Source of the DNA: Clostridia bacterium
GTDB taxonomy: Bacteria; Bacillota; Clostridia; Oscillospirales; Acutalibacteraceae
Length of the DNA: 37,644 nucleotides
Assembly: GCA_017436225.1 (NCBI GenBank)
Contig: JAFSDM010000025.1
Coordinates: 1-37,644, forward strand
Direction: 5' to 3'
Part shown: positions 7,781 through 18,094 of the stretch, in pieces
Position numbering within the stretch: the stretch's first letter is position 1
How the letters are laid out: every line of letters starts with the position of its first letter
Notes under the pieces: model-generated
Told to the model about the DNA's origin: nothing
Database searches by the model: none
Seen by the model: the letters and a program-made list of their open reading frames with translations, nothing else
Made by a program: the position numbers and the translations under genes

Positions 7781-8974
7781 ATGTTAAGTTTAGACAAAAT
7801 CTATCAAGCCGCATTTACACTTAAAAACGTCATCCGACCCACAAATCTTATTTCTGCCCCGGGTCTTAGCAATAATTGTGAAGTCTATTTAAAGCCTGAA
7901 AATCTTCAAATAACAGGTTCCTTTAAGGTTCGCGGCTCTGCTTTTAAAATTTCTCAGCTGAGTGATGAGGAAAAAGCCAAGGGCGTTATCGCCTGCTCTG
8001 CAGGTAATCACGCGCAGGGCGTTGCGCTTGCCGCAACAAAACAGGGCATAAAATCTATAATCTGCTTGCCAAATACCGCCCCTATTTCTAAGGTGGAGGC
8101 AACTAAAAACTACGGCGCAGAGGTTTGCCTTGTTAAAGGTGTTTATGATGATGCTTATAAAAAAGCGTTAGAGCTTAAAGAAGAGCACGGCTATTCCTTT
8201 GTTCACCCCTTTGATGATGAAGACGTTATTGCAGGTCAAGGCACCATAGGTTTAGAGATTTTAGAAGAGCTTGACAGCGTTGATGCAGTAGTTGTTCCAA
8301 TCGGCGGCGGCGGACTTATTTCGGGTGTTGCTTTTGCGGTTAAAGCACTCCGCCCCAACGTAAAGGTTTACGGCGTTCAGGCTGAAGGCGCACCATCAAT
8401 GTTAAATTCAATCAACAATAATGAAATTCAAACCCTTCCCAGTGTTTCTACCTTTGCAGATGGTATTGCAGTTAAATCTCCGGGTGAAAACACCTTCCAC
8501 TACTGCAGTCAATATGTAGATGAAATCGTTACAGTAAACGAGGATGAAATTTCTACCGCAATACTTACTATGATGGAGCAACAAAAAACCATCGCAGAGG
8601 GTGCGGGTGCCGTATCTGTTGCGGCTGTTTTGGCAAATAAGCTTCCGCTTGACGGCAAAAAGGTTGTTTGCATTGTTTCGGGCGGTAATATTGACGTTAC
8701 AATTCTCTCCCGCGTTATTGAGCGTGGTTTGCTTAACTCAGGCAGAACTTCTCAGCTTTGCATTGAGCTTACCGACCGTCCCGGTCAGCTTCACGAGGTT
8801 TCGGGTATCATTGCCGAATGTGGCGGTAACGTTATTGCGGTTTACCACGAACGCGCCAGCGAAATTAAAGAAATTAACGGTTGTTACCTTAGAATTAGTA
8901 TTGAAACACGTAACTTTGAGCATATTGAACAGATAAAACAAGCTCTTATTAAAAACGGCTTTAAGTTAGTTTAG
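7781..8974 (+). CDS. ilvA: Threonine ammonia-lyase (threonine dehydratase) with ACT domain
   Basis: 397 residues, PLP-dependent. It converts Thr to 2-oxobutanoate, the entry to isoleucine synthesis. The PLP lysine is K49 in GSFKVRG; a phosphate-binding glycine run GGGGLISG follows. A single ACT domain occupies about residues 330-397. This is the roughly 400-residue form (short type), but the T-box and the ilvBNC neighbours argue for a biosynthetic role. The start at 7781 follows GGAGG; the open frame extends upstream only because it runs through the leader. It is 12 nt from ridA. Confidence 0.95.
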   Translation: MLSLDKIYQAAFTLKNVIRPTNLISAPGLSNNCEVYLKPENLQITGSFKVRGSAFKISQLSDEEKAKGVIACSAGNHAQGVALAATKQGIKSIICLPNTAPISKVEATKNYGAEVCLVKGVYDDAYKKALELKEEHGYSFVHPFDDEDVIAGQGTIGLEILEELDSVDAVVVPIGGGGLISGVAFAVKALRPNVKVYGVQAEGAPSMLNSINNNEIQTLPSVSTFADGIAVKSPGENTFHYCSQYVDEIVTVNEDEISTAILTMMEQQKTIAEGAGAVSVAAVLANKLPLDGKKVVCIVSGGNIDVTILSRVIERGLLNSGRTSQLCIELTDRPGQLHEVSGIIAECGGNVIAVYHERASEIKEINGCYLRISIETRNFEHIEQIKQALIKNGFKLV

Positions 8975-8986
8975 GAGGAAAGATTT

Positions 8987-9364
8987 ATGAATATCCAAAA
9001 AATTCACACCGAAAAAGCTCCCGCTGCAATCGGTCCCTATTCCCAAGCTGTTAAGGTTGGTGATTTTATTTTCACTTCAGGTCAAATAGCATTAGTGCCC
9101 GAAAGCGGTAATGTAGAAGCTGAAGGTATAGTCGCTCAAACCGAACAGGTTATGAAAAATCTTTCTGCAGTGCTTGAAGCCGCAGGAAGCTCTATGGAAA
9201 AGGCTGTAAAAACAACCTGCTTTTTAGCAGATATGAACGATTTTGCCGCTTTTAACGAAGTTTACGGAAAATACTTCACCTCCAAACCCGCAAGAAGCTG
9301 TGTTGCAGCTAAACAGTTACCAAAAAACGTTCTTGTTGAGGTTGAGGTTATAGCTTTAGCTTAA
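8987..9364 (+). CDS. ridA: RidA/YjgF reactive enamine/imine deaminase
   Basis: 125 residues. It hydrolyses the 2-aminoacrylate and 2-aminocrotonate intermediates released by PLP dehydratases such as IlvA, protecting other PLP enzymes. Family marks are AIGPYSQAV (14-22), FTSGQ (29-33) and the catalytic Arg 103 in [22 protein letters not shown] is 9 nt upstream. Placement 12 nt after ilvA fits this role exactly. Trimeric cytosolic proteins of this length are the norm. Confidence 0.95.
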   Translation: MNIQKIHTEKAPAAIGPYSQAVKVGDFIFTSGQIALVPESGNVEAEGIVAQTEQVMKNLSAVLEAAGSSMEKAVKTTCFLADMNDFAAFNEVYGKYFTSKPARSCVAAKQLPKNVLVEVEVIALA

Positions 9365-9375
9365 TCCCATTCGCT

Positions 9376-9391
9376 TAAGCAAATTTGCTTA
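9376..9391. repeat. 16-nt perfect palindrome upstream of ilvB
   Basis: TAAGCAAATTTGCTTA is a gapless perfect palindrome in the 51-nt ridA-ilvB gap, 10 nt before the ilvB Shine-Dalgarno. It could be a repressor operator or, in RNA, a small hairpin at a processing site. No T-run follows, so it is not a terminator. Confidence 0.6.
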
Positions 9392-9415
9392 GAATATTAA
9401 AAGGAGAATTCGATT

Positions 9416-11077
9416 ATGTTACTTACCGGTGCAGAAATTATTGCCGAGGTTTTAATTGAACAGGGTGTTGACACCGTTTTTGGTTATCCCGGTGGCTCGG
9501 TTTTAAATATTTACGATGCACTTTATCTTTATAAGGATAAAATAAATCACTATATGTCTGCGCACGAGCAAGGCGCTTGTCACGCGGCAGACGGCTACGC
9601 CCGTTTAACAGGCAAAACAGGCGTTGTTATTTCCACAAGCGGCCCCGGTGCTACAAATCTTGTTACAGGTATTGCCACCGCTTATATGGATAGCGTGCCC
9701 CTTGTTGCCATTACAGGTAACGTTCCTACTTCACTTATAGGTAAGGATAGCTTTCAAGAGGTTTACATAGCAGGTATCACAATGCCTATTACCAAGCACA
9801 ACTTTACCGTTCGCTCGGTAGAAGACCTTGCCGATACCCTTCGCTCTGCCTTTAAAATTGCAAACAGTGGCAGACCCGGTCCCGTTTTAGTTGACGTACC
9901 TAAGGATATTACAAGCAACAAGGCTGAGTTTTCCAAAAAGCCCGTTACCCCTGAGCCCGTAGAGCAAAAAAGCTTTAAGAATTTAGAAAAGGTTGCAAGC
10001 CTTATTAACTCGGCTAAATTCCCCGTTGTTTATTTGGGTGGCGGCGTTAGAATTTCCTCTGCCGAGCAGGAGCTTTTTGAGTTTCTTAAAAAAGCCGATA
10101 TCCCCGCTACCTACACAATTATGGCGGCAGGCGTTTTAGGCTACGGCGATGAGCTTAATATGGGTCTTATAGGTATGCACGGTAGTAAAACCGCTAATCT
10201 TGCGGTAGATAACGCCGATTTAGTTCTTGCAATAGGCACTCGTTTTAGCGACCGTGTTGCACTCAATCCGCAAAAATTCGCCCGTCGTGCAAGAATTGTT
10301 CATATTGATATTGACCCAAGCGAAATTGGAAAAAATGTTCCCGCAGACGTTTCAATTATAGGCGATGTTAAAAAGGTTCTTACCGAGCTTTTGCCTATGG
10401 TTAAAAAGGCAAAGCACGCCGACTGGTTAAGCCAAATAAACGAGTGGCGTAAAAAGGACTACTGCCCCACCGATGATGATTCGGTGTTAAAGCCCCATCA
10501 GGTTATGGCAGCTATATGCGATGCCGCAGGTGAGGATGCAGTTTTCATTACCGACGTTGGTCAGCATCAAATGTGGGCGGCTCAATATATTCGCCACATT
10601 AAAACACGCAGCTTTTTAACAAGTGGCGGTCTTGGTACTATGGGCTACGGTTACGGCGCCGCGCTTGGTGCCGCAGTTGCCGATAAAGAAAACCGCCCCA
10701 TTATTCACATTACAGGCGATGGCTCCTTCCATATGAATATGAATGAGGCTTGCACCGCAGTAAGCTACAATCTTCCAGTTATTACAGTTATTATGAACAA
10801 CTCGGTTCTGGGTATGGTTCGCCAGTGGCAAAAAAGCTTCTACGGTAAGCGTTTTTCTTCTAGTGAGCCCGAAAGAAAAACCAACTATAAAGCCGTTGCC
10901 GAGGGCTTTGGTCTTACCGGCTTCAGATGCGAAAACTTAGCCGAATTTAAGGAGGCTATGGATAAAGCATTAAAGCTTGGCGGCCCCGTTTGGATAGAAT
11001 GTGTTATTGACCGTGAAGAGGCAGTTTTACCTATGATTCCTGCCGGCGGCTCGGTTGATGATATTATAATAAACTAA
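9416..11077 (+). CDS. ilvB: Acetolactate synthase, large (catalytic) subunit
   Basis: 553 residues, ThDP-dependent. It condenses two pyruvates to acetolactate (Val/Leu) or pyruvate plus 2-oxobutanoate (Ile). N-terminal catalytic Glu 51 lies in SAHEQGACHAADGYAR. A central FAD-type domain follows, and the ThDP motif GDGSFHMN...NN sits near residues 440-465. C-terminal GMVRQWQ is typical of AHAS rather than catabolic ALS. RBS AAGGAG is present. It is 16 nt from ilvN, the regulatory subunit, as usual. Confidence 0.97.
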   Translation: MLLTGAEIIAEVLIEQGVDTVFGYPGGSVLNIYDALYLYKDKINHYMSAHEQGACHAADGYARLTGKTGVVISTSGPGATNLVTGIATAYMDSVPLVAITGNVPTSLIGKDSFQEVYIAGITMPITKHNFTVRSVEDLADTLRSAFKIANSGRPGPVLVDVPKDITSNKAEFSKKPVTPEPVEQKSFKNLEKVASLINSAKFPVVYLGGGVRISSAEQELFEFLKKADIPATYTIMAAGVLGYGDELNMGLIGMHGSKTANLAVDNADLVLAIGTRFSDRVALNPQKFARRARIVHIDIDPSEIGKNVPADVSIIGDVKKVLTELLPMVKKAKHADWLSQINEWRKKDYCPTDDDSVLKPHQVMAAICDAAGEDAVFITDVGQHQMWAAQYIRHIKTRSFLTSGGLGTMGYGYGAALGAAVADKENRPIIHITGDGSFHMNMNEACTAVSYNLPVITVIMNNSVLGMVRQWQKSFYGKRFSSSEPERKTNYKAVAEGFGLTGFRCENLAEFKEAMDKALKLGGPVWIECVIDREEAVLPMIPAGGSVDDIIIN

Positions 11078-11093
11078 AGAAAGGGATAGCATT

Positions 11094-11594
11094 ATGGAAA
11101 AACATTACTTAAGCGTTCTTGTTGAAAATAATGAAGGTGTTTTGGCTAGAATTTCATCCCTTTTTTGTCAGCGTGGTTTTAATATTGACAGTCTTACCGT
11201 TTCTGCCACCGACAACCCCGAAATTTCCAGAATTACAATAGTTACAACAGGTGATGAGGCTTCCTTCCGCCAAATCAGAAAGCAAACTGAAAAGCTTGTT
11301 GAAACAAAAACTTTGTTTCCGCTTAATCTTCGCACCAGTCTTCTTCGTGAGCTTCTTTTAATAAAGCTTCGCTCTAACACCGAGATTAAAAACAAAATTG
11401 AAAAGCTTGCAGAAAAAAACGGAGCAGTTGTTATTGATGTTTCGGTTGGTTGTGTGGTTTTAGAGCTTACGGGAGAACCCGAAAAAATCGATAAATTCTT
11501 ATCAAAGCTTAAAGATTTTGAAATTATTGAAATGTGCCGAACAGGTGTTACCGCTATGGAACGCGGTGAAGCCACTTATTCATTAAGTGTATAA
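11094..11594 (+). CDS. ilvN: Acetolactate synthase, small (regulatory) subunit
   Basis: 166 residues. An N-terminal ACT domain (HYLSVLVENNEGVLARISSLF..., about 3-77) binds the feedback inhibitor valine in relatives, and a C-terminal AHAS small-subunit domain activates IlvB. The length fits the IlvN/IlvH single-ACT form. It follows ilvB directly and precedes ilvC by 81 nt. That gap shows no terminator or clear promoter, so ilvC is probably on the same transcript. Confidence 0.95.
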   Translation: MEKHYLSVLVENNEGVLARISSLFCQRGFNIDSLTVSATDNPEISRITIVTTGDEASFRQIRKQTEKLVETKTLFPLNLRTSLLRELLLIKLRSNTEIKNKIEKLAEKNGAVVIDVSVGCVVLELTGEPEKIDKFLSKLKDFEIIEMCRTGVTAMERGEATYSLSV

Positions 11595-11675
11595 ATTTCA
11601 ACTTTGTGCGTGTTACGACTAACGACTCGGAAACGCTCTGAAATAACAAATATTTTTTTAAAGGAGATTTTTTAA

Positions 11676-12671
<996 letters not shown>

Positions 12672-12700
12672 TTCAAAAATTTTTAAGATAAAACTTATTT

Positions 12701-12729
12701 AAACCGCTTGGTTAAACCCGAGCGGTTTT
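12701..12729 (+). terminator. Terminator after ilvC
   Basis: AAACCGCT (12701-12708) pairs with AGCGGTTT (12721-12728), extended by TGG/CCG pairs, and is followed by a short T-run. It separates the ilvA-ilvC unit from ilvD. Confidence 0.75.
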
Positions 12730-12753
12730 CTTCTGCATTACGCCTCTTTCCCC

Positions 12754-12783
12754 TTGACTGCAAGGGTATCTTTGTGCTAATAT
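12754..12783 (+). promoter_or_regulatory. Probable promoter of ilvD-mtaB
   Basis: TTGACT (12754-12759) and TAATAT (12778-12783) with an 18-nt spacer, just after the ilvC terminator. The leader then contains GCTGAC...GTCAGC, a 6-bp stem with a 17-nt AT-rich loop, ending about 12 nt before the ilvD start and close to its RBS. I see no T-box element here, so ilvD is probably under different control from ilvA-C. Confidence 0.5.
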
Positions 12784-12879
12784 ATTAGTATGGCGTTTTA
12801 TAAATAATTTATAATTTATATAAGCAAAATACTGGCTGACAAGTTTTTTTATTAACCGTCAGCAGAAATGAGGTATATT

Positions 12880-14544
12880 ATGAACAGAAAAAGTGATAAC
12901 GTAACAAAAGGTGCTGAACGCGCACCCAACAGAAGCCTTTTTTATGCAATGGGCTACACTAAAGAGGAATTGGAACGCCCTCTTATAGGTGTTGTTTCGG
13001 CTCACAGTGAAATCGTGCCCGGCCACATTCATTTAGATAAAATTGCAGAGGCTGTAAAGGCAGGTATTCGCTCTGCAGGCGGTACTCCCATTCAGTTCCC
13101 CGCAATCGGTGTTTGCGATGGTATTGCAATGGGTCACATTGGTATGAAATATTCTTTAGCAAGTCGTGAGCTTATTGCAGATAGCGTAGAAACTATGACA
13201 ATAGCTCATCAGCTTGATGGTTTAGTGCTTGTTCCAAACTGCGATAAAATCGTGCCCGGTATGATTATGGCGGCAGTTAGAATGGATATTCCCGCAGTTG
13301 TATGCAGCGGCGGTCCTATGCTCGCAGGTAAATGGGGCGGCGAAGAGGTAAGTCTTTCTAAAATGTTTGAAGCGGTTGGCGCAAACAAGGCAGGTATGAT
13401 GAGTGACTGCGAGCTTGAGGCTTGCGAGCAAAGCGTTTGCCCAGGTTGCGGTAGCTGTGCGGGTATGTACACCGCAAACAGTATGAACTGCCTTTCTGAA
13501 GCCATTGGTATTGCGCTTCCCGGTAACGGAACAATACCCGCAGTAAGCGGCAGAAGAGTTATGCTTGCAAAACGTGCAGGTGCCGCCATTATGGATATGG
13601 TAAACAAGGGCATTACCGCACGTCAGATTGTAAATCAAAAATCACTGGAGAATGCTATTGCTTGTGATATGGCTCTTGGTTGCAGCTCCAACAGTGTATT
13701 ACACCTTTTGGCCATCGCAAACGAGGCAGGCTCACCCATTGAGCTTAAAACCTTTAACGAAATCAGCGCAAAGGTGCCTAACCTTTGTCACTTGGCACCT
13801 GCAGGTCACACTCACATTCAGGATTTGGATGCCGCAGGCGGTATCAGAGCCGTTCAAGCCGAGCTTTTAAAGGGCGGATATATTGATGGCTCTGCCATAA
13901 CCGTTACAGGCAAAACAGTTGCTGAAAACGCAAGCGGTGCTAAGATTTTAGACGAAGGCTCCATTAGACCACTTAGCAACCCATATAGTGAAACAGGCGG
14001 ACTTCAAATTCTTTGGGGTAATCTTGCCCCCGAGGGATGCGTTGTTAAGCGTTCTGCCGTTGCACCCGAGATGCTCACCCACACAGGCAGAGCAAGAGTT
14101 TTCAACAGTGAGGATGAAGCCATTGCCGCTATTTACGGTGGCAAAATTGTAGATGGTGACGTTGTTGTTATTCGCTACGAAGGTCCTAAAGGTGGCCCCG
14201 GTATGCGCGAAATGCTTAACCCCACCAGTGCTTTGGCAGGTATGAAGTTAGATAAAACCGTTGCACTTATTACCGATGGCCGTTTCTCGGGAGCAAGTCG
14301 TGGCGCTTCTATCGGTCACGTATGTCCCGAAGCCGCAGATGGCGGTGTAATCGGTTTGGTTGAAGAGGGCGACCAAATTGAAATAGATATTCCCGCTGCT
14401 AAAATTACCCTTTTAGTATCAGACGAAGAACTTGCAAAAAGAGATGCAAACAGAGTATTCCCCGAGCCAAATATTAAAACAGGTTGGCTTTCTCGCTATG
14501 CAAAACAGGTTAGCGGCGCAAACTTTGGCGCAATTATGAAATAA
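12880..14544 (+). CDS. ilvD: Dihydroxy-acid dehydratase
   Basis: 554 residues. It dehydrates 2,3-dihydroxy-isovalerate and -methylvalerate, the fourth step of Val/Ile synthesis. Cluster cysteines are seen in [11 protein letters not shown] and [10 protein letters not shown]. The first-cysteine position of [2Fe-2S] homologues (TPCN) reads VPGHIHL, as in the oxygen-sensitive [4Fe-4S] E. coli enzyme. The start at 12880 is preferred over the ATG at 12868 because TGAGG lies between them, 6 nt before the second ATG, and the protein then begins [11 protein letters not shown] like relatives. The stop TAA overlaps the mtaB ATG (TAATG). Confidence 0.95.
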   Translation: MNRKSDNVTKGAERAPNRSLFYAMGYTKEELERPLIGVVSAHSEIVPGHIHLDKIAEAVKAGIRSAGGTPIQFPAIGVCDGIAMGHIGMKYSLASRELIADSVETMTIAHQLDGLVLVPNCDKIVPGMIMAAVRMDIPAVVCSGGPMLAGKWGGEEVSLSKMFEAVGANKAGMMSDCELEACEQSVCPGCGSCAGMYTANSMNCLSEAIGIALPGNGTIPAVSGRRVMLAKRAGAAIMDMVNKGITARQIVNQKSLENAIACDMALGCSSNSVLHLLAIANEAGSPIELKTFNEISAKVPNLCHLAPAGHTHIQDLDAAGGIRAVQAELLKGGYIDGSAITVTGKTVAENASGAKILDEGSIRPLSNPYSETGGLQILWGNLAPEGCVVKRSAVAPEMLTHTGRARVFNSEDEAIAAIYGGKIVDGDVVVIRYEGPKGGPGMREMLNPTSALAGMKLDKTVALITDGRFSGASRGASIGHVCPEAADGGVIGLVEEGDQIEIDIPAAKITLLVSDEELAKRDANRVFPEPNIKTGWLSRYAKQVSGANFGAIMK

Positions 14545-15830
14545 TGAGAGTATTTTTTCATACTTTAGGTTGTAAGGTTAACCGTTATGAAACCGAAAAA
14601 ATGCTTGAACAGCTTTCTTCTATCGGCTTTGTTTTAACAAACGATGCAAAATCTGCCGATTTAATTGTGGTAAATTCCTGCACCGTAACCGCCGAAAGTG
14701 ACCGTAAAACCCGTCAGCTTACCCGCCGATATAAAAGGCAGAATGAAAATGCCGCTTTGCTTCTTACAGGCTGTATGCCTCAAGCATTCCCCAACGATGC
14801 CCAAAAGCTCCCCGCAGATATAATTTTAGGCAACTCAAGTGACAGAGATGTTGTGAGCGCGGTGACCAATTATTTTAAAAACAAAAACCGCCTAATAAAT
14901 GTTTTTCCCCACCAAAAAAGCGAAGCCTTTGAAACGGGTGTGCTTGAAGATTTTAGCGAACGCACAAGAGCATATATGAAAATTGAAGATGGGTGTGACC
15001 GCGGTTGCACCTACTGCATAATCCCAAAAGCAAGAGGCAGAGTAAGGTCAAGAAGTCTTGAAGATATTAAAGCCGAAGCCGAAAACCTTGCAAAAAAGGG
15101 CTTTTGCGAAATTGTTTTGGTTGGTATAAATCTTTCATCGTTCGGTAAGGGTAGTTCACTTTCCCTTGCCGATGCCGTTAAAACCGTAGCTTCGGTTTCG
15201 GGTATTGAAAGGGTGCGTCTTGGCTCCCTTGAGCCTGACCTTACCGATGATACTCTTCTTGCAAATCTTAAAGAGATTAAAGAATTTTGTCCACAGTTTC
15301 ATCTTTCGTTGCAGTCGGGCTCGGATGCTACCTTAAAAAGAATGAATCGCCTTTACACTGCCGATGAATATTATAAGCTAACCCAAAAAATTAAATCTAT
15401 TTGGCATAACGCTTCAATCACCACCGATATTATGGTTGGCTTTATCGGCGAAAGCGATGAAGAATTTAACGAGTCGCTTGAATTTGCCAAAAAGGTTGGT
15501 TTTTTAAAGGCGCATATCTTCCCTTATAGCGTAAGAGAAGGCACCTTTGCCGCAAATATGGATATAAAGCAAAGGGTTGCCGAAGATATTAAAAATCGCC
15601 GTGCCGCCATTATGGCTGAAGAATGTGACAAGGCTTCAATCAAACTTTTAGACTCACTAAAAGGTGAGCAAAGAAGTGTGCTTTTTGAACGCTTTGACGG
15701 TGCCCTTTCGCACGGTTACAGCGAAGATTATATCCCCGTTTATTTAGAAAACGAAAATTCATCGGGCAAAATTAAAACCGTTGAAATCCTAGGTAGCTTT
15801 AGCGACGGTGTAAAAGCAAAGATTGTGTAA
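14544..15830 (+). CDS. mtaB: tRNA t6A37 methylthiotransferase MtaB
   Basis: 428-residue radical-SAM enzyme converting t6A37 to ms2t6A37. The N-terminal UPF0004 domain supplies the auxiliary cluster cysteines C10, C46 and C77. The radical-SAM cluster motif CDRGCTYC uses C151, C155 and C158. A C-terminal TRAM-like region follows. The MtaB-type start RVFFHTLGCKVNRYE distinguishes it from MiaB and RimO. It is translationally coupled to ilvD (1-nt overlap), an odd functional pair that may simply share a promoter. Sua5 at 1895 makes the activated intermediate for the t6A substrate. Confidence 0.94.
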   Translation: MRVFFHTLGCKVNRYETEKMLEQLSSIGFVLTNDAKSADLIVVNSCTVTAESDRKTRQLTRRYKRQNENAALLLTGCMPQAFPNDAQKLPADIILGNSSDRDVVSAVTNYFKNKNRLINVFPHQKSEAFETGVLEDFSERTRAYMKIEDGCDRGCTYCIIPKARGRVRSRSLEDIKAEAENLAKKGFCEIVLVGINLSSFGKGSSLSLADAVKTVASVSGIERVRLGSLEPDLTDDTLLANLKEIKEFCPQFHLSLQSGSDATLKRMNRLYTADEYYKLTQKIKSIWHNASITTDIMVGFIGESDEEFNESLEFAKKVGFLKAHIFPYSVREGTFAANMDIKQRVAEDIKNRRAAIMAEECDKASIKLLDSLKGEQRSVLFERFDGALSHGYSEDYIPVYLENENSSGKIKTVEILGSFSDGVKAKIV

Positions 15831-15833
15831 AAA

Positions 15834-15873
15834 AATAGCCTTAAATGTCAAAAAACTGTCATTTAAGGCTATT
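15834..15873. other. Long inverted repeat after mtaB with the T-run on the opposite strand
   Basis: AATAGCCTTAAATG (15834-15847) and its perfect complement (15860-15873) form a 14-bp stem with a 12-nt loop. On the forward strand it is followed by AAAATAAC, with no U-tract. Read on the reverse strand, the A-run at 15829-15835 gives a good U-tract, so it would terminate reverse transcription. Both neighbours are forward. It may still attenuate or protect the mtaB mRNA end. Confidence 0.7.
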
Positions 15874-15905
15874 AAAATAACTTTGGTAACAAAGGAATGA
15901 TAATT

Positions 15906-17213
15906 TTGAAATTAAATTACAAAAGAACGGTGCTTATTGGCTTTGCATTTATGGGTATACTTTGCTTTTGGCAGTTTTACGACCAAGTTATACCCTTTTT
16001 GCTTGAAAACAAATTTGGGCTTTCCACCCTTGCAGCAAACTCGGTAATGGCGGTAGATAATGTCCTTGCAATTTTTATGTTGCCGCTTTTTGGTGCAATT
16101 TCTGACAAAACGCACACCAGACTAGGCAAGCGAACCCCCTACATTCTTTTTGGTACGCTCGCTTCGGTTATGCTTTTGGTAACGCTTGGCATTTTTAACG
16201 AGCTTACAAGTCTTTGGGGATTTATGATTACCCTTTTTGCCCTTCTTTTTGCAATGTCTGTTTACCGCACCCCCGCGGTTGCTTATATGCCTGATGTTAC
16301 ACCAAAGCCGCTTCGAAGCAAGGCAAACGCCGTTATAAATCTTGTTGGTTACATAGGCGGAATTTTTGCCACAGGCATTATGATGTTTATGCTTAAAAGC
16401 GAAAAGGGCGAGGGCGGCGAATCGGTTTACTCCGACGGACAGTCCTTCCTTCCAATCTTTTTAATAGTAGCCGCCTTTATGTTAATTTCGGTTATTATTA
16501 TGGTTTTATCTCTTAACGAAAACAAGCTTTTAGCCGAAACCAAGGTTGATGACAGCCAAGAAGAAATTTTGGAAAACGACAAAAAAGAAAAGCTTTCAAG
16601 GCCCGTTTTTAAAAGCCTTGTTTTAATTTTATTGTCGGTATTTTTATGGTTTATGGCTTATAACGCCGTTACCACCGCATTTTCACGCTACTGTGTTGAG
16701 ATTTGGAAAACCGACCTTAGCACATCTTCAAGCTATTTGTTGGTAGCAACCGTTTCGGCAATTATTTCCTTTGTTCCGCTTGGCTTTTTATCAAGCGCAG
16801 TTGGCAGAAAAAAGACCATTCTTTTAGGAATAACCCTTATGACAGTTTGCTACCTTATTGCAGTGTTTATTAAACAACAAACGCCTGTTATGTACCTTAT
16901 TTTTGGTCTTGTTGGCATTGGTTGGGCGGCAATAAACGTAAACTCCTTCCCTATGGTTGTGGAGATGTGCCGCGGCTCTGACGTTGGTAAATACACAGGC
17001 TTTTACTACACCTTCTCTATGGCGGCGCAAATAACCACTCCCCTGCTTTCAGGTCTTCTTATAGATAATTTGGGCTTTGGTTATTCGGTACTATTCCCCT
17101 ATGCCGTTTTATTCTCAGTCCTTTCCTTTGTAACAATGCTTTTTGTAAAGCACGGAGATTCTAAAGCTGAGCGCAAGGCTTCTTTGCTTGAAAGCTTTGA
17201 CCTTGAGGACTAA
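15906..17213 (+). CDS. MFS transporter, GPH/SLC45-like sugar type
   Basis: About 435 residues with 12 predicted membrane helices and a charged central loop (EKLSRPVFKSL, near residue 235). The first cytoplasmic loop, GAISDKTHTRLGKRTPYILFG, fits the glycoside-pentoside-hexuronide or sucrose (SLC45-like) branch, so a cation-coupled sugar or glycoside is the probable cargo. Start choice: AAAGGA (15891-15896) abuts the ATG at 15897 with no spacer but is 9 nt from a TTG at 15906, so the TTG is preferred; the ATG alternative adds three residues. It is 3 nt before the GDPD gene, so the two are co-transcribed. Confidence 0.85.
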   Translation: MKLNYKRTVLIGFAFMGILCFWQFYDQVIPFLLENKFGLSTLAANSVMAVDNVLAIFMLPLFGAISDKTHTRLGKRTPYILFGTLASVMLLVTLGIFNELTSLWGFMITLFALLFAMSVYRTPAVAYMPDVTPKPLRSKANAVINLVGYIGGIFATGIMMFMLKSEKGEGGESVYSDGQSFLPIFLIVAAFMLISVIIMVLSLNENKLLAETKVDDSQEEILENDKKEKLSRPVFKSLVLILLSVFLWFMAYNAVTTAFSRYCVEIWKTDLSTSSSYLLVATVSAIISFVPLGFLSSAVGRKKTILLGITLMTVCYLIAVFIKQQTPVMYLIFGLVGIGWAAINVNSFPMVVEMCRGSDVGKYTGFYYTFSMAAQITTPLLSGLLIDNLGFGYSVLFPYAVLFSVLSFVTMLFVKHGDSKAERKASLLESFDLED

Positions 17214-17216
17214 AAA

Positions 17217-18038
17217 ATGACTGCAATTTTAACTTTTGGTATAGCTATATTGCTTTTTGTTTTGGTGATTGGATTTTTAATTCTACCTTCTAACCGAAAT
17301 CACCCCGACCTTAAAAAGCTAAATGGACTACTTATTGCTCACAGGGGACTTCACCAAAACCAAAACGGCATTCCCGAAAATTCCTTAAAGGCGTTTGCCA
17401 CCGCAGTTGAAAACGGTTTTGCGATTGAAAACGACATTCACATAACCAAGGATGGCGAAATTGTAGTTTTTCACGATGACACACTGAAACGTATGTGCGG
17501 CGTGGATAAAATTATAGAGGATTTAACCCTTGAAGAGATAAAAAAATATCCTCTTTTAAATAGCAATGAATATATTCCAACCCTCAAAGAATGCTTGGCG
17601 CTTATTGATGGCAAGGTACCGCTTTTGGTGGAGTTTAAGTGTAGAAGTCTTATAAGCTGCACCGAGCTTTGCGAAAAGGCAAACGAAATTTTAAGCAATT
17701 ATAATGGCAAATATTTTGTGCAGTCCTTTTACCCGTTTGTAATTAAGTGGTATCGCAAAAACCGCCCCGATATTTTAAGAGGGCAATTGGCGGAAGCCTT
17801 TAAGGGCGAAGAAATTTACAAAAGGGCGCTTGGCAATATGCTACTGAACTTTATATCCCGCCCCGATTTTATTTCATACAGGCATAATCATAAAGATAAA
17901 TTTATGTTCAGACTCACTAAAAAGCTTGGCGGTTTTCCTGTTGGGTGGACCTTTACTTCGCAAGAAGAAATAGATGCTTCAAAATCGGATTTCAAGGCAT
18001 TTATATTTGAAAACTTTAAAGCAAATTTAAAAGACTAA
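17217..18038 (+). CDS. Membrane-anchored glycerophosphodiester phosphodiesterase
   Basis: 273 residues. A single N-terminal transmembrane helix (about 3-23) is followed by a GDPD TIM barrel. Active-site residues are H42-R43 (AHRG), E54 in PENS, E71 and D73 (IENDIH) and H86 (FHDD). It hydrolyses glycerophosphodiesters to glycerol 3-phosphate and an alcohol. The helix tethers the domain to the membrane; with no positive cluster near the N terminus, the side is uncertain. It is transcribed with the MFS gene and followed by a bidirectional terminator. A phospholipid or teichoic-acid turnover role is inferred. Confidence 0.9.
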   Translation: MTAILTFGIAILLFVLVIGFLILPSNRNHPDLKKLNGLLIAHRGLHQNQNGIPENSLKAFATAVENGFAIENDIHITKDGEIVVFHDDTLKRMCGVDKIIEDLTLEEIKKYPLLNSNEYIPTLKECLALIDGKVPLLVEFKCRSLISCTELCEKANEILSNYNGKYFVQSFYPFVIKWYRKNRPDILRGQLAEAFKGEEIYKRALGNMLLNFISRPDFISYRHNHKDKFMFRLTKKLGGFPVGWTFTSQEEIDASKSDFKAFIFENFKANLKD

Positions 18039-18044
18039 ACAAAA

Positions 18045-18083
18045 AAGCGTTGCGGTAGAAAAACTACTGCAACGCTTAATTTT
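18045..18083. terminator. Bidirectional terminator between GDPD and M20 genes
   Basis: AAGCGTTGCGGTAG (18045-18058) and CTACTGCAACGCTT (18064-18077) form a 14-pair stem with one G-T pair. It has an A-run on the left and a T-run on the right, so it can serve both convergent genes. Confidence 0.88.
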
Positions 18084-18094
18084 TTAATTTTATT

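Noticed and set aside
11595-11675. Possible regulatory element between ilvN and ilvC
   Set aside because: Only a 4-bp GTTA/TAAC hairpin is visible and no promoter boxes at proper spacing; not enough to call.
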